This document shows, piece after piece, positions 1 through 7,944 of a stretch of 64,000 nt of DNA; the stretch's first letter is position 1; each line of letters begins with the position of its first letter. The DNA comes from Thermoleophilaceae bacterium (lineage in GTDB: Bacteria; Actinomycetota; Thermoleophilia; Solirubrobacterales; Thermoleophilaceae): the NCBI GenBank assembly GCA_030446485.1, contig JAUJNF010000003.1, forward strand, positions 62,001-126,000. Direction: 5' to 3'. The notes below the pieces were generated by a model that ran no database searches, was not told the DNA's origin, and saw only the letters and a list, made by a program, of their open reading frames with translations. Made by a program: the position numbers and the translations under genes.

Positions 1-1
1 A

Positions 2-307
2 CTGGATGACTTGCAGGTATTCGAGTCATTCCAAGGTCCGGTTCACGTCCAGCGCAGCGACGGACCCTTCGTCGCACATGGCCAGGCTCGACTTGAGGCC
101 GGTGTGCCCGCCCAAGCGCTAGCTCCTGCTGACGTCACGCTCGGGATCTACGACGAGATGCGTCGGCTGGAACGCCTGTTGCCGGCGTCCGAGATCACAG
201 CCGTGCATCCGGCAAACCCGGGGTGGCTCATCACCGTGAGCGACAATATTTCAGCGGCGGAAGGCGACGCGGTCCAGACGCGCGGAGCGACACCGCCGAC
301 GACGTAG
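2..307 (+). CDS. Unknown protein, 5' end outside window
   Basis: The frame is open from the left edge, so this is probably the C-terminal part of a longer gene; a TTG at 11 is the first possible start inside the window. About 100 residues are visible, mostly hydrophilic, with no signal peptide or membrane segment and no family that I recognise. It ends 12 bases before the acetyltransferase start, which suggests co-transcription. Base composition is lower in GC than the core genes to the right. It could be a chance open frame in GC-rich DNA, so confidence is limited. Confidence 0.4.
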   Translation: MDDLQVFESFQGPVHVQRSDGPFVAHGQARLEAGVPAQALAPADVTLGIYDEMRRLERLLPASEITAVHPANPGWLITVSDNISAAEGDAVQTRGATPPTT

Positions 308-319
308 TCGTCCGCACCG

Positions 320-808
320 TTGGCTCGACGGTTCTCGGTGGAACTACGTCCGTATCACGAGTCAGACGAACCAGTATGCCGGGCTTGGTTCGGCGAGACT
401 GACGCGTTCATGCCTCGGCGGTGGCTAGACGCTGCGGTCCGAGCGAGTCGGCAACCCGACCACCATCTCCTCTTCATGGGATGCGAGAACGGGGAGCCCG
501 TCAGCGTCGTCTCGGTCTCGCGGGACGTCGTAGGGAACCGCGCGGTTATTTCCCTGCTCGTCGCCCCGGAACGGAGACGCGCGGGCGTGGCGCGCGCCAC
601 GATGGAGATCGTTCGCGATGCCTTCCCGGACGTCGATGAGTTCGTCGCATATGTCGATCGCGCGAACCTACCGAGCGCCGCCCTGATGAGCAGCCTGCGC
701 CTCGCGGCCGTCCCGTACCAGGATGCGGAAAAGACGCTGTTTGTATGGCGACGCGGTGGAACGCTGCCGCCGGCCGACTGGGCACCTCCCGAAATTCCTC
801 GCTACTAA
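320..808 (+). CDS. GNAT-family N-acetyltransferase
   Basis: This 162-residue protein has the shape of a GCN5-related acetyltransferase, which moves an acetyl group from acetyl-CoA to an amine. The segment VAPERRRAGVARA (about residues 82-94) is the acetyl-CoA pyrophosphate-binding loop (motif A, R/Q-x-x-G-x-G/A). It follows a beta strand (AVISLLV) and precedes the usual helix. The C-terminal part (residues 108-145) fits the last strands of the fold. The start is a TTG 12 bases after the preceding frame. The substrate cannot be told. It converges with the membrane protein at 856. Confidence 0.75.
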   Translation: MARRFSVELRPYHESDEPVCRAWFGETDAFMPRRWLDAAVRASRQPDHHLLFMGCENGEPVSVVSVSRDVVGNRAVISLLVAPERRRAGVARATMEIVRDAFPDVDEFVAYVDRANLPSAALMSSLRLAAVPYQDAEKTLFVWRRGGTLPPADWAPPEIPRY

Positions 809-855
809 GTGTCAAGGCATGCACTGCGAGCGGCCCGGACAGCCTGCCCTCTCTC

Positions 856-2496
856 TCACCCTTGGCCTTCCGGCTCGTCGCCATCATCGAGAACCTTGCG
901 AAGCCCGAGGAGGTCGTGGCTCATCCGCTGGCAGAGCCCAATGAACGCATCGCGATTCTCCGTTGGGATCTCGCTGTTGTGCTGGCGGACAATGAGCTCG
1001 ACGAAGGCAGTTCCGATGCTCGTAGGAGGGAGTTGAAGGAGATCCTCGGCGACCCACACGGCCATGTCCGACCGACCATTCCAGGACCGGAATCCGAGGG
1101 AGGCCCGGTTCGCGACTACCCAGCAACCAATGCGACCGATCACTTCGGCGATCCACTCCGCTGACGATCCGGACTCTCCGTCCTCGATCTCTCGGATCGC
1201 GGCGTCAAGACGTACGAGCGTGGCCACAGCGTCCGGTGTTCCGTGCCAGTCGGCTCCGGCCCCGTAGCGGCGCGCCGCGGCGACTCCCGCGTCGGCCACC
1301 GCGGAAACAAGGGTCTCGATCGTTTCGCGGTCCTGCTGTCCCGGGAGCTTGCGCGCGATCATGGAGCCAGCGTCGATGACTGCATCGTTGAGCCGACCTT
1401 CATTCTCGCGATCAGCCCGCTGAGCGAGCTCCACGAGTAGCGCAAACAAGGCGCGCGTCGGGTGCTCAAGACGATCTCCGTCAAACCCGTAGACAGCCAC
1501 CGGCGGCGACAGCGACGCGAGGTGTTGCCCGAGCCAGCCGGCCGTCTTCGCCGCAGCGACGGCGTTTCCCGCCGCCATCTGCTCGAGCGCGTCGATCGCC
1601 GCCAGCACTGGACGATGTTCACCGAGGCGACGCTCGGCGAGCGACGAAATGCCCTTGGCCAGACCTTTGGCGGATTCCTCGGACATTGGAACACTGCCGA
1701 CTACCCCAAGAGCTGAACACAGCCGGACCTTGCAGTCCTCCGACCCCTGTCGATGGGCGATCTCCTCAAGAGCCTGTGCATTCGAGACCAGGTGTTGGGC
1801 AGCCGCGGGATCCAAGGATCGACTTTTGAGCTGCCGGCCGACCACCACCAAGGCGCTTCGCCAGGTCCGCATGTTGCCGCTTCTCAGCCCGGCGGCGGCG
1901 GCATCGAACAACATCTCGGAGGGATCCGTCCGGTTGGCACGGAGCAAGACGCGTCGGACGTGCATCCATCGGACGAGCATCGCCCAGCGCGCCTTCCGGA
2001 TCCACGGAACCGTCGGCTCGGGCGTGGAGACCAAGTGAAGCTCCAGCCCGAACCAGCGATACCTCCGCGCGACGATGTCGCTAGCGAACTCGTCGCTCTC
2101 CTGCCACCGTGTCGCGAGTGCGTAGCGGTTGAGCCGACGGACGCTGACACGTCGGCCGACGGCCGCGAGGAACCGTCCTGGGCGGCTGACGCAAAGCAGC
2201 AAGTAGCTCACCACGCTCGCCGTCGCCGCGATTCCTAGTCCGACGATCGCAGCGGCTACTTCCTCGGTGATCCAAGCTGGCACCTTCCCCCGCGCAAACG
2301 AGACGAGCATGAAAGTGGGTGCGGCGAAGACCAGTAGCGCCGCGAAGGCAAACCGCCAGCGAAGCAAGAAGCTAATGGCGGCGTCATCGCCGTAGCGACC
2401 ATATGCGTGACCGAAGATCAGGCCGCCCGCAGCAAGCAGGATCGTGATTGTCCCGAGCGAGAATGGCGCCAGCTTTAGGAACTCGGTGACGGTCAC
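856..2496 (-). CDS. Unknown membrane protein with long helical cytoplasmic domain
   Basis: This is a 546-residue protein that I do not recognise. Three hydrophobic helices lie in the first 105 residues (roughly 13-33, 45-68 and 81-103). About 440 mostly helical residues follow, rich in Ala, Arg, Glu and Trp, and resemble an alpha-solenoid without a nameable repeat. The architecture of N-terminal membrane anchor plus large soluble domain fits a membrane-tethered sensor or scaffold. It is transcribed away from the SEFIR gene, with a 415-bp divergent spacer holding one copy of the direct repeat. Its moderate GC matches the rest of the accessory region. No catalytic motif is visible. Confidence 0.7.
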   Translation of the reverse strand: MTVTEFLKLAPFSLGTITILLAAGGLIFGHAYGRYGDDAAISFLLRWRFAFAALLVFAAPTFMLVSFARGKVPAWITEEVAAAIVGLGIAATASVVSYLLLCVSRPGRFLAAVGRRVSVRRLNRYALATRWQESDEFASDIVARRYRWFGLELHLVSTPEPTVPWIRKARWAMLVRWMHVRRVLLRANRTDPSEMLFDAAAAGLRSGNMRTWRSALVVVGRQLKSRSLDPAAAQHLVSNAQALEEIAHRQGSEDCKVRLCSALGVVGSVPMSEESAKGLAKGISSLAERRLGEHRPVLAAIDALEQMAAGNAVAAAKTAGWLGQHLASLSPPVAVYGFDGDRLEHPTRALFALLVELAQRADRENEGRLNDAVIDAGSMIARKLPGQQDRETIETLVSAVADAGVAAARRYGAGADWHGTPDAVATLVRLDAAIREIEDGESGSSAEWIAEVIGRIGCWVVANRASLGFRSWNGRSDMAVWVAEDLLQLPPTSIGTAFVELIVRQHNSEIPTENRDAFIGLCQRMSHDLLGLRKVLDDGDEPEGQG

Positions 2497-2911
2497 TGCA
2501 CGCAGTTTCGCTCAGCGCCCGACGATGTGAGGAGCTGGGCCAACACGGATCGCGCGAGTGGACCGGCGCAGCGGGCCGCGAACCAGGACCGCACCGCCGG
2601 CGAGTCCGTCCGCGAGGACCGGGTGCAAGCGGCGTGGTTGAGCACTCGCGCTTTGGGCGAAAAGCAGAAGCAAGCAACTGTGCCAGTGGAGACACTGCGA
2701 CGCTACTTGAACCCCTCAGGGCCGCTGAAAGCGCTCTTAGCCCGGACGGGGTGAGAGCGGGACGAAGGCGACAAACGCCGGTCTCGTCTAGTGCGCTCCC
2801 CAATTTGTGGCGGACGAAGGGCGGCGACAACCCTAAATTGCCTCCGCGCAGCGCTGATGGGGACATTGCGGTCGAGTTCGCGCGTCAATCTGCGGGGCTA
2901 CGGTTCCAATC
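2497..2911. other. Divergent spacer, no gene seen
   Basis: These 415 bases separate the minus-strand membrane protein from the plus-strand SEFIR gene. They contain the left copy of the 54-bp direct repeat and otherwise no convincing coding frame. The stretch 2800-2860 is noticeably AT-richer and may hold the promoter of the SEFIR gene, but I cannot assign -35 and -10 boxes. Confidence 0.5.
2661..2714 (+). repeat. 54-bp direct repeat, left copy
   Basis: It matches 4792-4845 at 49 of 54 positions. The first 25 bases (starting aaagcagaagcaagcaactg) and the last 16 (gacgctacttgaaccc) are identical in both copies. Weaker similarity extends past both ends, including a GCTTT upstream and GCGCTCTT downstream. 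Both copies have the same orientation and lie outside recognised genes, bracketing the SEFIR gene. Confidence 0.85.
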
Positions 2912-4630
2912 GTGCAGATGCGCCGCCCTTTTCCCGGCCCGGACGAGGCACCTCAGATGGAGGTGGAGGAACTCGCCATGTGCATTCTCGACCGCCTTGC
3001 CAGCACGCCCGAAGACCGTAGGAACGACCTGATGACGCGCTCAATGTTCCTCCACCACCACGTAGGTGACGCCTATTCGCAAGCGCGCCGTAAGCTTGAG
3101 CCTTTCGGCGCCTTCTCTTTTGACAGCGACACCGCGACGCGCGCTTTCCCCGACTACGCTCGCGCCTTGGCTGAAGCGTGGACGTTCCTGGAGTCGCAGG
3201 GCTACCTGGTTCCGGAGCCCGGGCCGACACAGAAGGTCTTTGTTGGGCAGCGCGGCTTGGAACGCCACGCGATGTATAGAGGCGGCGCCGCGAGCAGCCA
3301 GGGCGGAGCCCGCGACGGCACAGACCACAGTGGTGAGGTGCCTGCGACGGAAGCAGCTTCTGCATCTGCCGCGACCAAGGCGACGCCGAGCGACGGCGGT
3401 GATCGCGACCCGCCACCCAACGGCGAAGACCACCCGACCGCAGTCGTCATCTGGGCACACGACGATCCCGACTGGTCGGCGGACGAGAAAGAGGCCTGGG
3501 AGAAGACAATCGTGGCATTCGTGCAGTTACTCAACGTCGCCGGAATTGACACCGATCTCGACCTCTACCACGGGGATGAGCCGACCGATTGGGCGAGGTT
3601 TGGTCCGCAGGCGATCAGGAACAGCGACTACGTCGTCGTCGCTGTCAGTCCGGTCTGGCGCCGCGCCTACGAGAGCGCGACCGGCCCTGGCGTAAACCCG
3701 GGAGCTATCAGCGAGGCCGACACGCTGCGTGGGCTTTTCAAGGACAGCTCCGACGAGTTCCGCAAGCGCGTCGTCCCGGTAATCCTGCCCGGTCGCGACG
3801 AAAGGGACGTCCCCCAAGAGCTTCGCTCCACGGTCGCGTGGGTGCGGGTTTCAGAGCTCACGGACAAGGGGATCGAAGCCCTACTGCGCCGCCTGACAGG
3901 CCAGCCGACGTACAAGAAACCCCCAGTCGGGCCGCGGCGCGAGCTGCCAGCCCAAACGGTCTCGACCCCTACCTCCTCCGCTGGGCCCCGCATCGCCGAC
4001 GCAGAAGCTCGCAATGAGGAGCTGAAGGGCCAGATCGGGCGCGCGGAAGGGGCGCTGGACGAGCTGCCGCCCGCGTCGTCTGGGACGAACGAGGAGCCAT
4101 GGGACCAAGCACGTCGGAGCATTGACTCACGCCTGAGTGAGCTCACAGAGGAGGTCCGTCGGCTGCAGAGGCGGGCCTCGGCTTCAGAGTCGGTAGCTTC
4201 CGAGCCCCGACTGGAACCGCTCATCGGCCATGGCACGGGGACCTTTAACCTCCACTTGCCAGCGGGCCCGCTTCACGCCCACCTCCGCAACACGAGCGAG
4301 GGCGACGTGGAGGTCTTGGCGGCCACCCTGGAGACTCCGCGCGGCACGTTCGCCGGTGAGATGTACGCAGAAGAACCGCCACCGCTTGCGCCTGACCCTC
4401 AGCCCTCAACGTCGTTGCCGAAGGATGGTCACCTCGTCATCAACTTCGGAGAGAGTGAGTTCAAGGGTCTACAGGAGTCGACGGACCCGCTTGCGATGGT
4501 TATCCGCTACCGGCAGGAGGGCTCGACCCAGGTCTACGAGATGCAGCTCTCGCTACATCGGGCCCCAGCGGTGTCGACGGGCCGGCCACAGTGGCGGGCA
4601 AGAGGCGTCGAGCGCTTCCCCGTTGAGTGA
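2912..4630 (+). CDS. SEFIR (TIR-like) domain protein
   Basis: The 572-residue protein has several parts. Residues about 15-120 look like a winged-helix-type module ending in FLESQGYLVPEPG. A Pro/Ala-rich linker follows (120-174), then a SEFIR domain (about 175-335). Residues 365-425 form a charged coiled coil, and a beta-rich C-terminal domain follows (435-572). The SEFIR assignment rests on VVIWAHD (strand A), GIDTDLDLYH, RNSDYVVVAVSPVW, the segment around GAISEADTLRG with candidate catalytic Glu268, and RVVPVILPG. SEFIR domains are relatives of TIR found in bacterial conflict proteins; whether this one hydrolyses NAD is inference. GTG at 2912 is used; ATG at 2918 or 2957 is possible. The gene has a TTA codon and is flanked by direct repeats. 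Confidence 0.8.
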   Translation: MQMRRPFPGPDEAPQMEVEELAMCILDRLASTPEDRRNDLMTRSMFLHHHVGDAYSQARRKLEPFGAFSFDSDTATRAFPDYARALAEAWTFLESQGYLVPEPGPTQKVFVGQRGLERHAMYRGGAASSQGGARDGTDHSGEVPATEAASASAATKATPSDGGDRDPPPNGEDHPTAVVIWAHDDPDWSADEKEAWEKTIVAFVQLLNVAGIDTDLDLYHGDEPTDWARFGPQAIRNSDYVVVAVSPVWRRAYESATGPGVNPGAISEADTLRGLFKDSSDEFRKRVVPVILPGRDERDVPQELRSTVAWVRVSELTDKGIEALLRRLTGQPTYKKPPVGPRRELPAQTVSTPTSSAGPRIADAEARNEELKGQIGRAEGALDELPPASSGTNEEPWDQARRSIDSRLSELTEEVRRLQRRASASESVASEPRLEPLIGHGTGTFNLHLPAGPLHAHLRNTSEGDVEVLAATLETPRGTFAGEMYAEEPPPLAPDPQPSTSLPKDGHLVINFGESEFKGLQESTDPLAMVIRYRQEGSTQVYEMQLSLHRAPAVSTGRPQWRARGVERFPVE

Positions 4631-5155
4631 TCGGCCGGCTAACGCGGGGGGCCTGCCGCTCAACCGCACAGGCACTTCCCGGCCCCGCCCCATCATGGAC
4701 CCGTCGGAGCACCGCTCTCGCAGGGGCGGTACAGACTTTGAAACTCGAGTTACCCGCTCCACAAGAGCGAACGAAGTTGTGCTTTGTGGGCAAAGCAGAA
4801 GCAAGCAACTGTGCCAATCGAGACGGTGGGACGCTACTTGAACCCTCCGGCAGCGCTTCACGCGCTCTTTGCCGGCGCGCAGCGGAACTAGAGCCACCGG
4901 AACTAGGCTGCGCGTCCGCTGGCGAACGGGGACGCTCTTGACGACGACCGCCGCTTCTCGTCCGAAGCAGCAAGCGGTGTATACGACGAGCCCCATGGTT
5001 GCGCGAAGCGGCAGTCCCGGCGGGGGTCGGAGCGTCGGGCGGGCGACGGCAACGCCGTTGAGCAGTCGCTGGGCCCTGTGAGCTTGCGGCTCATGCGGTT
5101 GCTCGCGCAGCACACACCGATTACGCGCTTGGCGCCTGTTGAATACCATTCCAAC
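4631..5155. other. Intergenic region with repeat copy
   Basis: About 500 bases lie between the SEFIR gene and the small membrane-protein operon. The right copy of the 54-bp repeat is inside, preceded by a small inverted repeat GCTTTG-tggg-CAAAGC at 4781-4796. No coding frame looks protein-like. A -10-like TACCAT at 5144-5149 lies seven bases before the GTG at 5156, which would give a leaderless transcript. Confidence 0.45.
4792..4845 (+). repeat. 54-bp direct repeat, right copy
   Basis: This is the partner of 2661-2714, 49 of 54 bases identical at a constant offset of 2131. The two copies enclose only the SEFIR gene and its flanks. The repeat resembles neither a tRNA end nor a known IS terminus that I recognise. 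Confidence 0.85.
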
Positions 5156-5665
5156 GTGCACGATCAGCCACCGGTGCCGAGTGAGCAAGATGGTCGCGAC
5201 GTCCACATCTTCGCCCAGGACCGCATCGAGGTCTCAGACGTCGCAACTGCTTTTCTCTCTTTCGAAGTTGAAGCGGCGGCAGAGGAAGCTGCACAGCAAC
5301 GCGAGAGATTGAAGCGTGATGCGGCCTTAGATTGGTTGCTGGCGTCGCTATTTGGAACCGGTGCGGTTGCTGCGGCGACGATCGGCGCGCTGGGAGTCGC
5401 CGGGGTGGCGGCCCTGGGTCCGCTCTTGGCTGCAGCGGCAGGGCTTCTCGCTTCTTTCGCCGTCTCGATGCGCTTGATGAACCAGTTCGTCGCGAGTCTC
5501 TTACCGCTCTTGCAACGCCTGCTTCCGAGAACGGCCAGCGCTAAGCCGCAGCCGATGGTGCTCCGCGTGCGTCCTTCGGTCCGGGTACTTGGCGAGCAGC
5601 TTGCAGCTCAGCGGATTGCGCTTCAGGACCTGAGCCCAAGGCACCGGGAAGTCACGCGTGCCTGA
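5156..5665 (+). CDS. Small membrane protein, unknown, operon gene 1
   Basis: It has 169 residues from GTG 5156. The frame is open back to a GTG at 5078 and an ATG at 5093, but those extra residues look non-coding. A polar N-terminus and a charged amphipathic helix (about residues 25-58, rich in Glu, Ala and Arg) precede two or three hydrophobic helices (about 60-105). A basic tail follows. No enzymatic motif is visible. The body uses TTA leucine codons twice, unlike core genes of such organisms. The next gene starts inside its last codons, so the two are translationally coupled. A membrane effector or anchor role is only a guess from the neighbourhood. Confidence 0.65.
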   Translation: MHDQPPVPSEQDGRDVHIFAQDRIEVSDVATAFLSFEVEAAAEEAAQQRERLKRDAALDWLLASLFGTGAVAAATIGALGVAGVAALGPLLAAAAGLLASFAVSMRLMNQFVASLLPLLQRLLPRTASAKPQPMVLRVRPSVRVLGEQLAAQRIALQDLSPRHREVTRA

Positions 5666-6215
5666 CGGCGGGCGTGCCGAAGTCGGGCATGATCCGCCTC
5701 ACCCTCCACAGGGGCCCAAACCTGCGACAGGGGGCGTCGACCCAGCCACGCAAAGCGGCGCGAAAGCCGACGTGGCGAGGGTGCCGGCCCAAGCTGGGGC
5801 GCCTACAGATCAGACGCTCGACCAGACGCTGAGGAGTCTGGATGCCGCTTTGCAAACAGGGCGACCGCCGCGCGATTTCTCCGACGAGAGTCTCGGTGCA
5901 CTGCTCGAACGTCAGAGTGAGTACGTCGAAGAACTCGGGACCGAGGCGATTCGGATAGCGCGACGAGCTAAAGCGGATGTGGTGTCAGCGGTTGATGTCG
6001 ACCAGGCAGATCAGCTTGTGCGCAGCGCGGAACGAACGAAGCGCGGTAGAGCGGTTGAAACGTTCGGCGGCATCCTCTTGGGTGGCGGGCTAGGCCAGTT
6101 GTATGCGCAGATCGCACTCGCGGACGAGGCGACGACTCTCGGATGGGTAGTCGCCGCAGCCAGCGCTGCACTCGGCCTCGTACTTCTGACGTTCGCATTC
6201 GCTCGTCGGTGGTAG
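5658..6215 (+). CDS. Two-helix membrane protein with histone-fold-like segment, operon gene 2
   Basis: This 185-residue product starts at a GTG overlapping the upstream gene by eight bases. Residues 1-75 are disordered, rich in Pro and Gly. Residues 83-122 form a long helix, a short strand-like turn and another helix (IRIARRAKADVVSAVDVDQA), a pattern like helix 2-loop-helix 3 of archaeal histones. Two hydrophobic helices follow (about 133-155 and 161-181), and the protein ends in FARRW. The histone resemblance comes from pattern reading alone; a generic coiled coil is the alternative. It is probably co-expressed with the preceding membrane protein. No known function. Confidence 0.65.
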   Translation: MPDGGRAEVGHDPPHPPQGPKPATGGVDPATQSGAKADVARVPAQAGAPTDQTLDQTLRSLDAALQTGRPPRDFSDESLGALLERQSEYVEELGTEAIRIARRAKADVVSAVDVDQADQLVRSAERTKRGRAVETFGGILLGGGLGQLYAQIALADEATTLGWVVAAASAALGLVLLTFAFARRW

Positions 6216-6353
6216 CCACCGCGCGCCAAGAATTGTGGAGGCGGGCTCCCATCGTCGCTTGAGCGCGACGAGCGGGAGGGAGGCGGGCATCGCAAGCAAC
6301 TCCTGCTTTCCATGCAAAGCAGCGGTCCGCGAACCTCCCCTCCCAAAAGCAAT

Positions 6354-6373
6354 AACCGCTCTACTGAGCGGTT
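6354..6373 (-). terminator. Terminator downstream of tRNA-Ala(TGC)
   Basis: A perfect 8-bp stem, AACCGCTC-TACT-GAGCGGTT, lies 13 bases beyond the tRNA 3' end. On the minus strand it is followed by a T-rich run (ATTGCTTTT), as in a Rho-independent terminator. Confidence 0.7.
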
Positions 6374-6386
6374 TATACGAGGCCAA

Positions 6387-6458
6387 TGGAGGCGGGGGGA
6401 ATCGAACCCCCAACTCAGCCTTGCAAAGGCCGCGTGTTCCCGTTAGCACCACGCCCCC
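6387..6458 (-). tRNA. tRNA-Ala (anticodon TGC)
   Basis: The minus strand folds into a cloverleaf. The acceptor stem is GGGGGCG/CGCCTCC with a G3-T70 wobble pair, the identity element of tRNA-Ala. The anticodon stem CGGCC/GGCTG has loop TTTGCAA, giving anticodon TGC. The T arm is GGGGG-TTCGATT-CCCCC and the discriminator base is A. CCA is not encoded. The D arm has only three good pairs. The 3' end faces the accessory region to the left, a usual place for element integration. Confidence 0.88.
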
Positions 6459-6548
6459 GTGGGCTGTCCCGAGCAGACGGTAATGGGCGGCTGTGGGGTA
6501 CGTTGGGCGGGTAGGCCGACACGACGCCTGACCGGGGAGGTGGGACAC

Positions 6549-7898
6549 ATGGCGGATGACGCGACCGTGACCGAAGAGGGGCTCCACGGCGACGACGGGC
6601 TGGGGCCGCCTGACAAATCACCACGCTCGGCCAACGAGGCGACGGGGCCGGCGCGCGCCGAGCTCTCGAACTACGCGATCGTCAACCACTACTTCGACAT
6701 CGCGACCGAGCGGCTGGAGTTGCGGGAGGACATCGCCGCGGTGCTTCGCTCCTCCTACCGCGAGGTCCAGGTCCAGATTCCGATCAGGCTCGGCGACGGC
6801 CGCACCCACGTGTTCTCCGGCTTCCGCGTCCAGCACAACGGAGCGCGCGGGCCCTACAAGGGGGGCATTCGCTTCCATCCGGAGGTCGATCTCGACGAGG
6901 TGCGCGCCCTGGCCACCCTGATGACCTGGAAGACGGCGATCGTCGGGGTGCCGTTCGGCGGCGCCAAGGGGGGCGTGAACATCCCCGCCGGTGACCTGAG
7001 CCAGGCCGAGCTGCAGAAGGTGGCGCGCTCGTTCATGGACAAGATCGAGAAGGTGCTCGGACCCAACCGCGACATCCCCGCCCCGGACGTGAACACGAAC
7101 GCGCAGACCATGGCGTGGCTGATGGACGAGTACGGCAAGCTCCACGGCCATACGCCGGCGTGCGTGACCGGCAAGCCCATCGCCCTCGAGGGGTCCTACG
7201 GTCGCGAGGCGGCCACGGGCCGCGGGCTGATCGACGTGTACCGGGAGGCCGCGCCGGCGCTGGGTCTCAAGCCCGAGGACACTCGCTTCGTGGTGCAGGG
7301 GTTCGGCAACGTGGGCTCATGGGCGGCGCGCATCCTCCAGGATATCGGCGGCACGCTGGTCGGGGTCTCCGATGCCACGGGAGCCATCCGCGCGGACAGC
7401 GGGATCGACGCCGACGCCCTTCACGCCCACCTCGCGGCCGGCGACCCGCTCGGGGACTTCGCGGGCGTGGACGCGATCGATGCCGACGAGCTGCTCGACA
7501 TCGAGTGCGAGGTGTTCATCCCCGCCGCGCTCGGCGGCATGCTGAACCAGGGGAACGCCGACCGCCTGCGCTGCCGGGTGGTGCTCGAGGGCGCGAACAG
7601 CCCGACCACTCCCGCCGCCGACGAGATCCTGACCGACCGCGGGGTGGTGGTGGTGCCCGACGTGCTCGCCAACGCCGGCGGAGTCGTCGTCTCCTACTTC
7701 GAGTGGGTGCAGAACCTGCAGCACTTCCGTTGGGAGGAGGACGCCGTGAACGGGCAGCTCCGGAAGATCATGCGCACCGCCTACCGAGAAGTGTCTAGCC
7801 GCGCCGAGGCGGACGGCGTGCCGCTGCGAGTGGCGGCCTACGAGCTCGGTATCGAGCGGGTGGTGGAGGCCTCGCGCACCCGCGGCTACATCGCCTGA
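6549..7898 (+). CDS. gdhA: Glutamate dehydrogenase (Glu/Leu/Phe/Val dehydrogenase family)
   Basis: This cytoplasmic enzyme interconverts glutamate with 2-oxoglutarate and ammonium. The product has 449 residues from ATG 6549, chosen because GGGGAGG lies eight bases upstream; the frame is open further up. PYKGGIRFHP and VPFGGAKGGVNIPAG carry the substrate-binding and catalytic lysines. DIPAPDVNTN is the conserved active-site loop, and GFGNVGSWAA is the dinucleotide-binding turn of the Rossmann domain. The C-terminal half ends in a helical segment typical of the family. Its specificity (Glu versus branched-chain amino acids) is inferred from overall resemblance. It is followed by a strong hairpin. 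Confidence 0.9.
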   Translation: MADDATVTEEGLHGDDGLGPPDKSPRSANEATGPARAELSNYAIVNHYFDIATERLELREDIAAVLRSSYREVQVQIPIRLGDGRTHVFSGFRVQHNGARGPYKGGIRFHPEVDLDEVRALATLMTWKTAIVGVPFGGAKGGVNIPAGDLSQAELQKVARSFMDKIEKVLGPNRDIPAPDVNTNAQTMAWLMDEYGKLHGHTPACVTGKPIALEGSYGREAATGRGLIDVYREAAPALGLKPEDTRFVVQGFGNVGSWAARILQDIGGTLVGVSDATGAIRADSGIDADALHAHLAAGDPLGDFAGVDAIDADELLDIECEVFIPAALGGMLNQGNADRLRCRVVLEGANSPTTPAADEILTDRGVVVVPDVLANAGGVVVSYFEWVQNLQHFRWEEDAVNGQLRKIMRTAYREVSSRAEADGVPLRVAAYELGIERVVEASRTRGYIA

Positions 7899-7914
7899 AC
7901 CGGGCCCACAACCG

Positions 7915-7944
7915 CGAGTGGGGGCCACTTGCGGCCCCCACTCG
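7915..7944 (+). terminator. Strong hairpin after gdhA
   Basis: A perfect 12-bp inverted repeat (CGAGTGGGGGCC and GGCCCCCACTCG) with a six-base loop ACTTGC starts 17 bases after the gdhA stop. There is no T-run, so it may end transcription in a Rho-dependent way or protect the mRNA. A diverged copy lies at 8137-8158. Confidence 0.6.

Noticed and set aside
2661-2714. Reading the 54-bp repeat as a tRNA end (it contains a ttgaaccc-like stretch)
   Set aside because: Flanking bases on either strand do not form a T stem or acceptor stem.
6236-6245. A 10-base match (tggaggcggg) to the tRNA-Ala(TGC) 3' end as a possible second attachment site
   Set aside because: It is too short and only 150 bases from the tRNA, so chance similarity in GC-rich DNA is likely.
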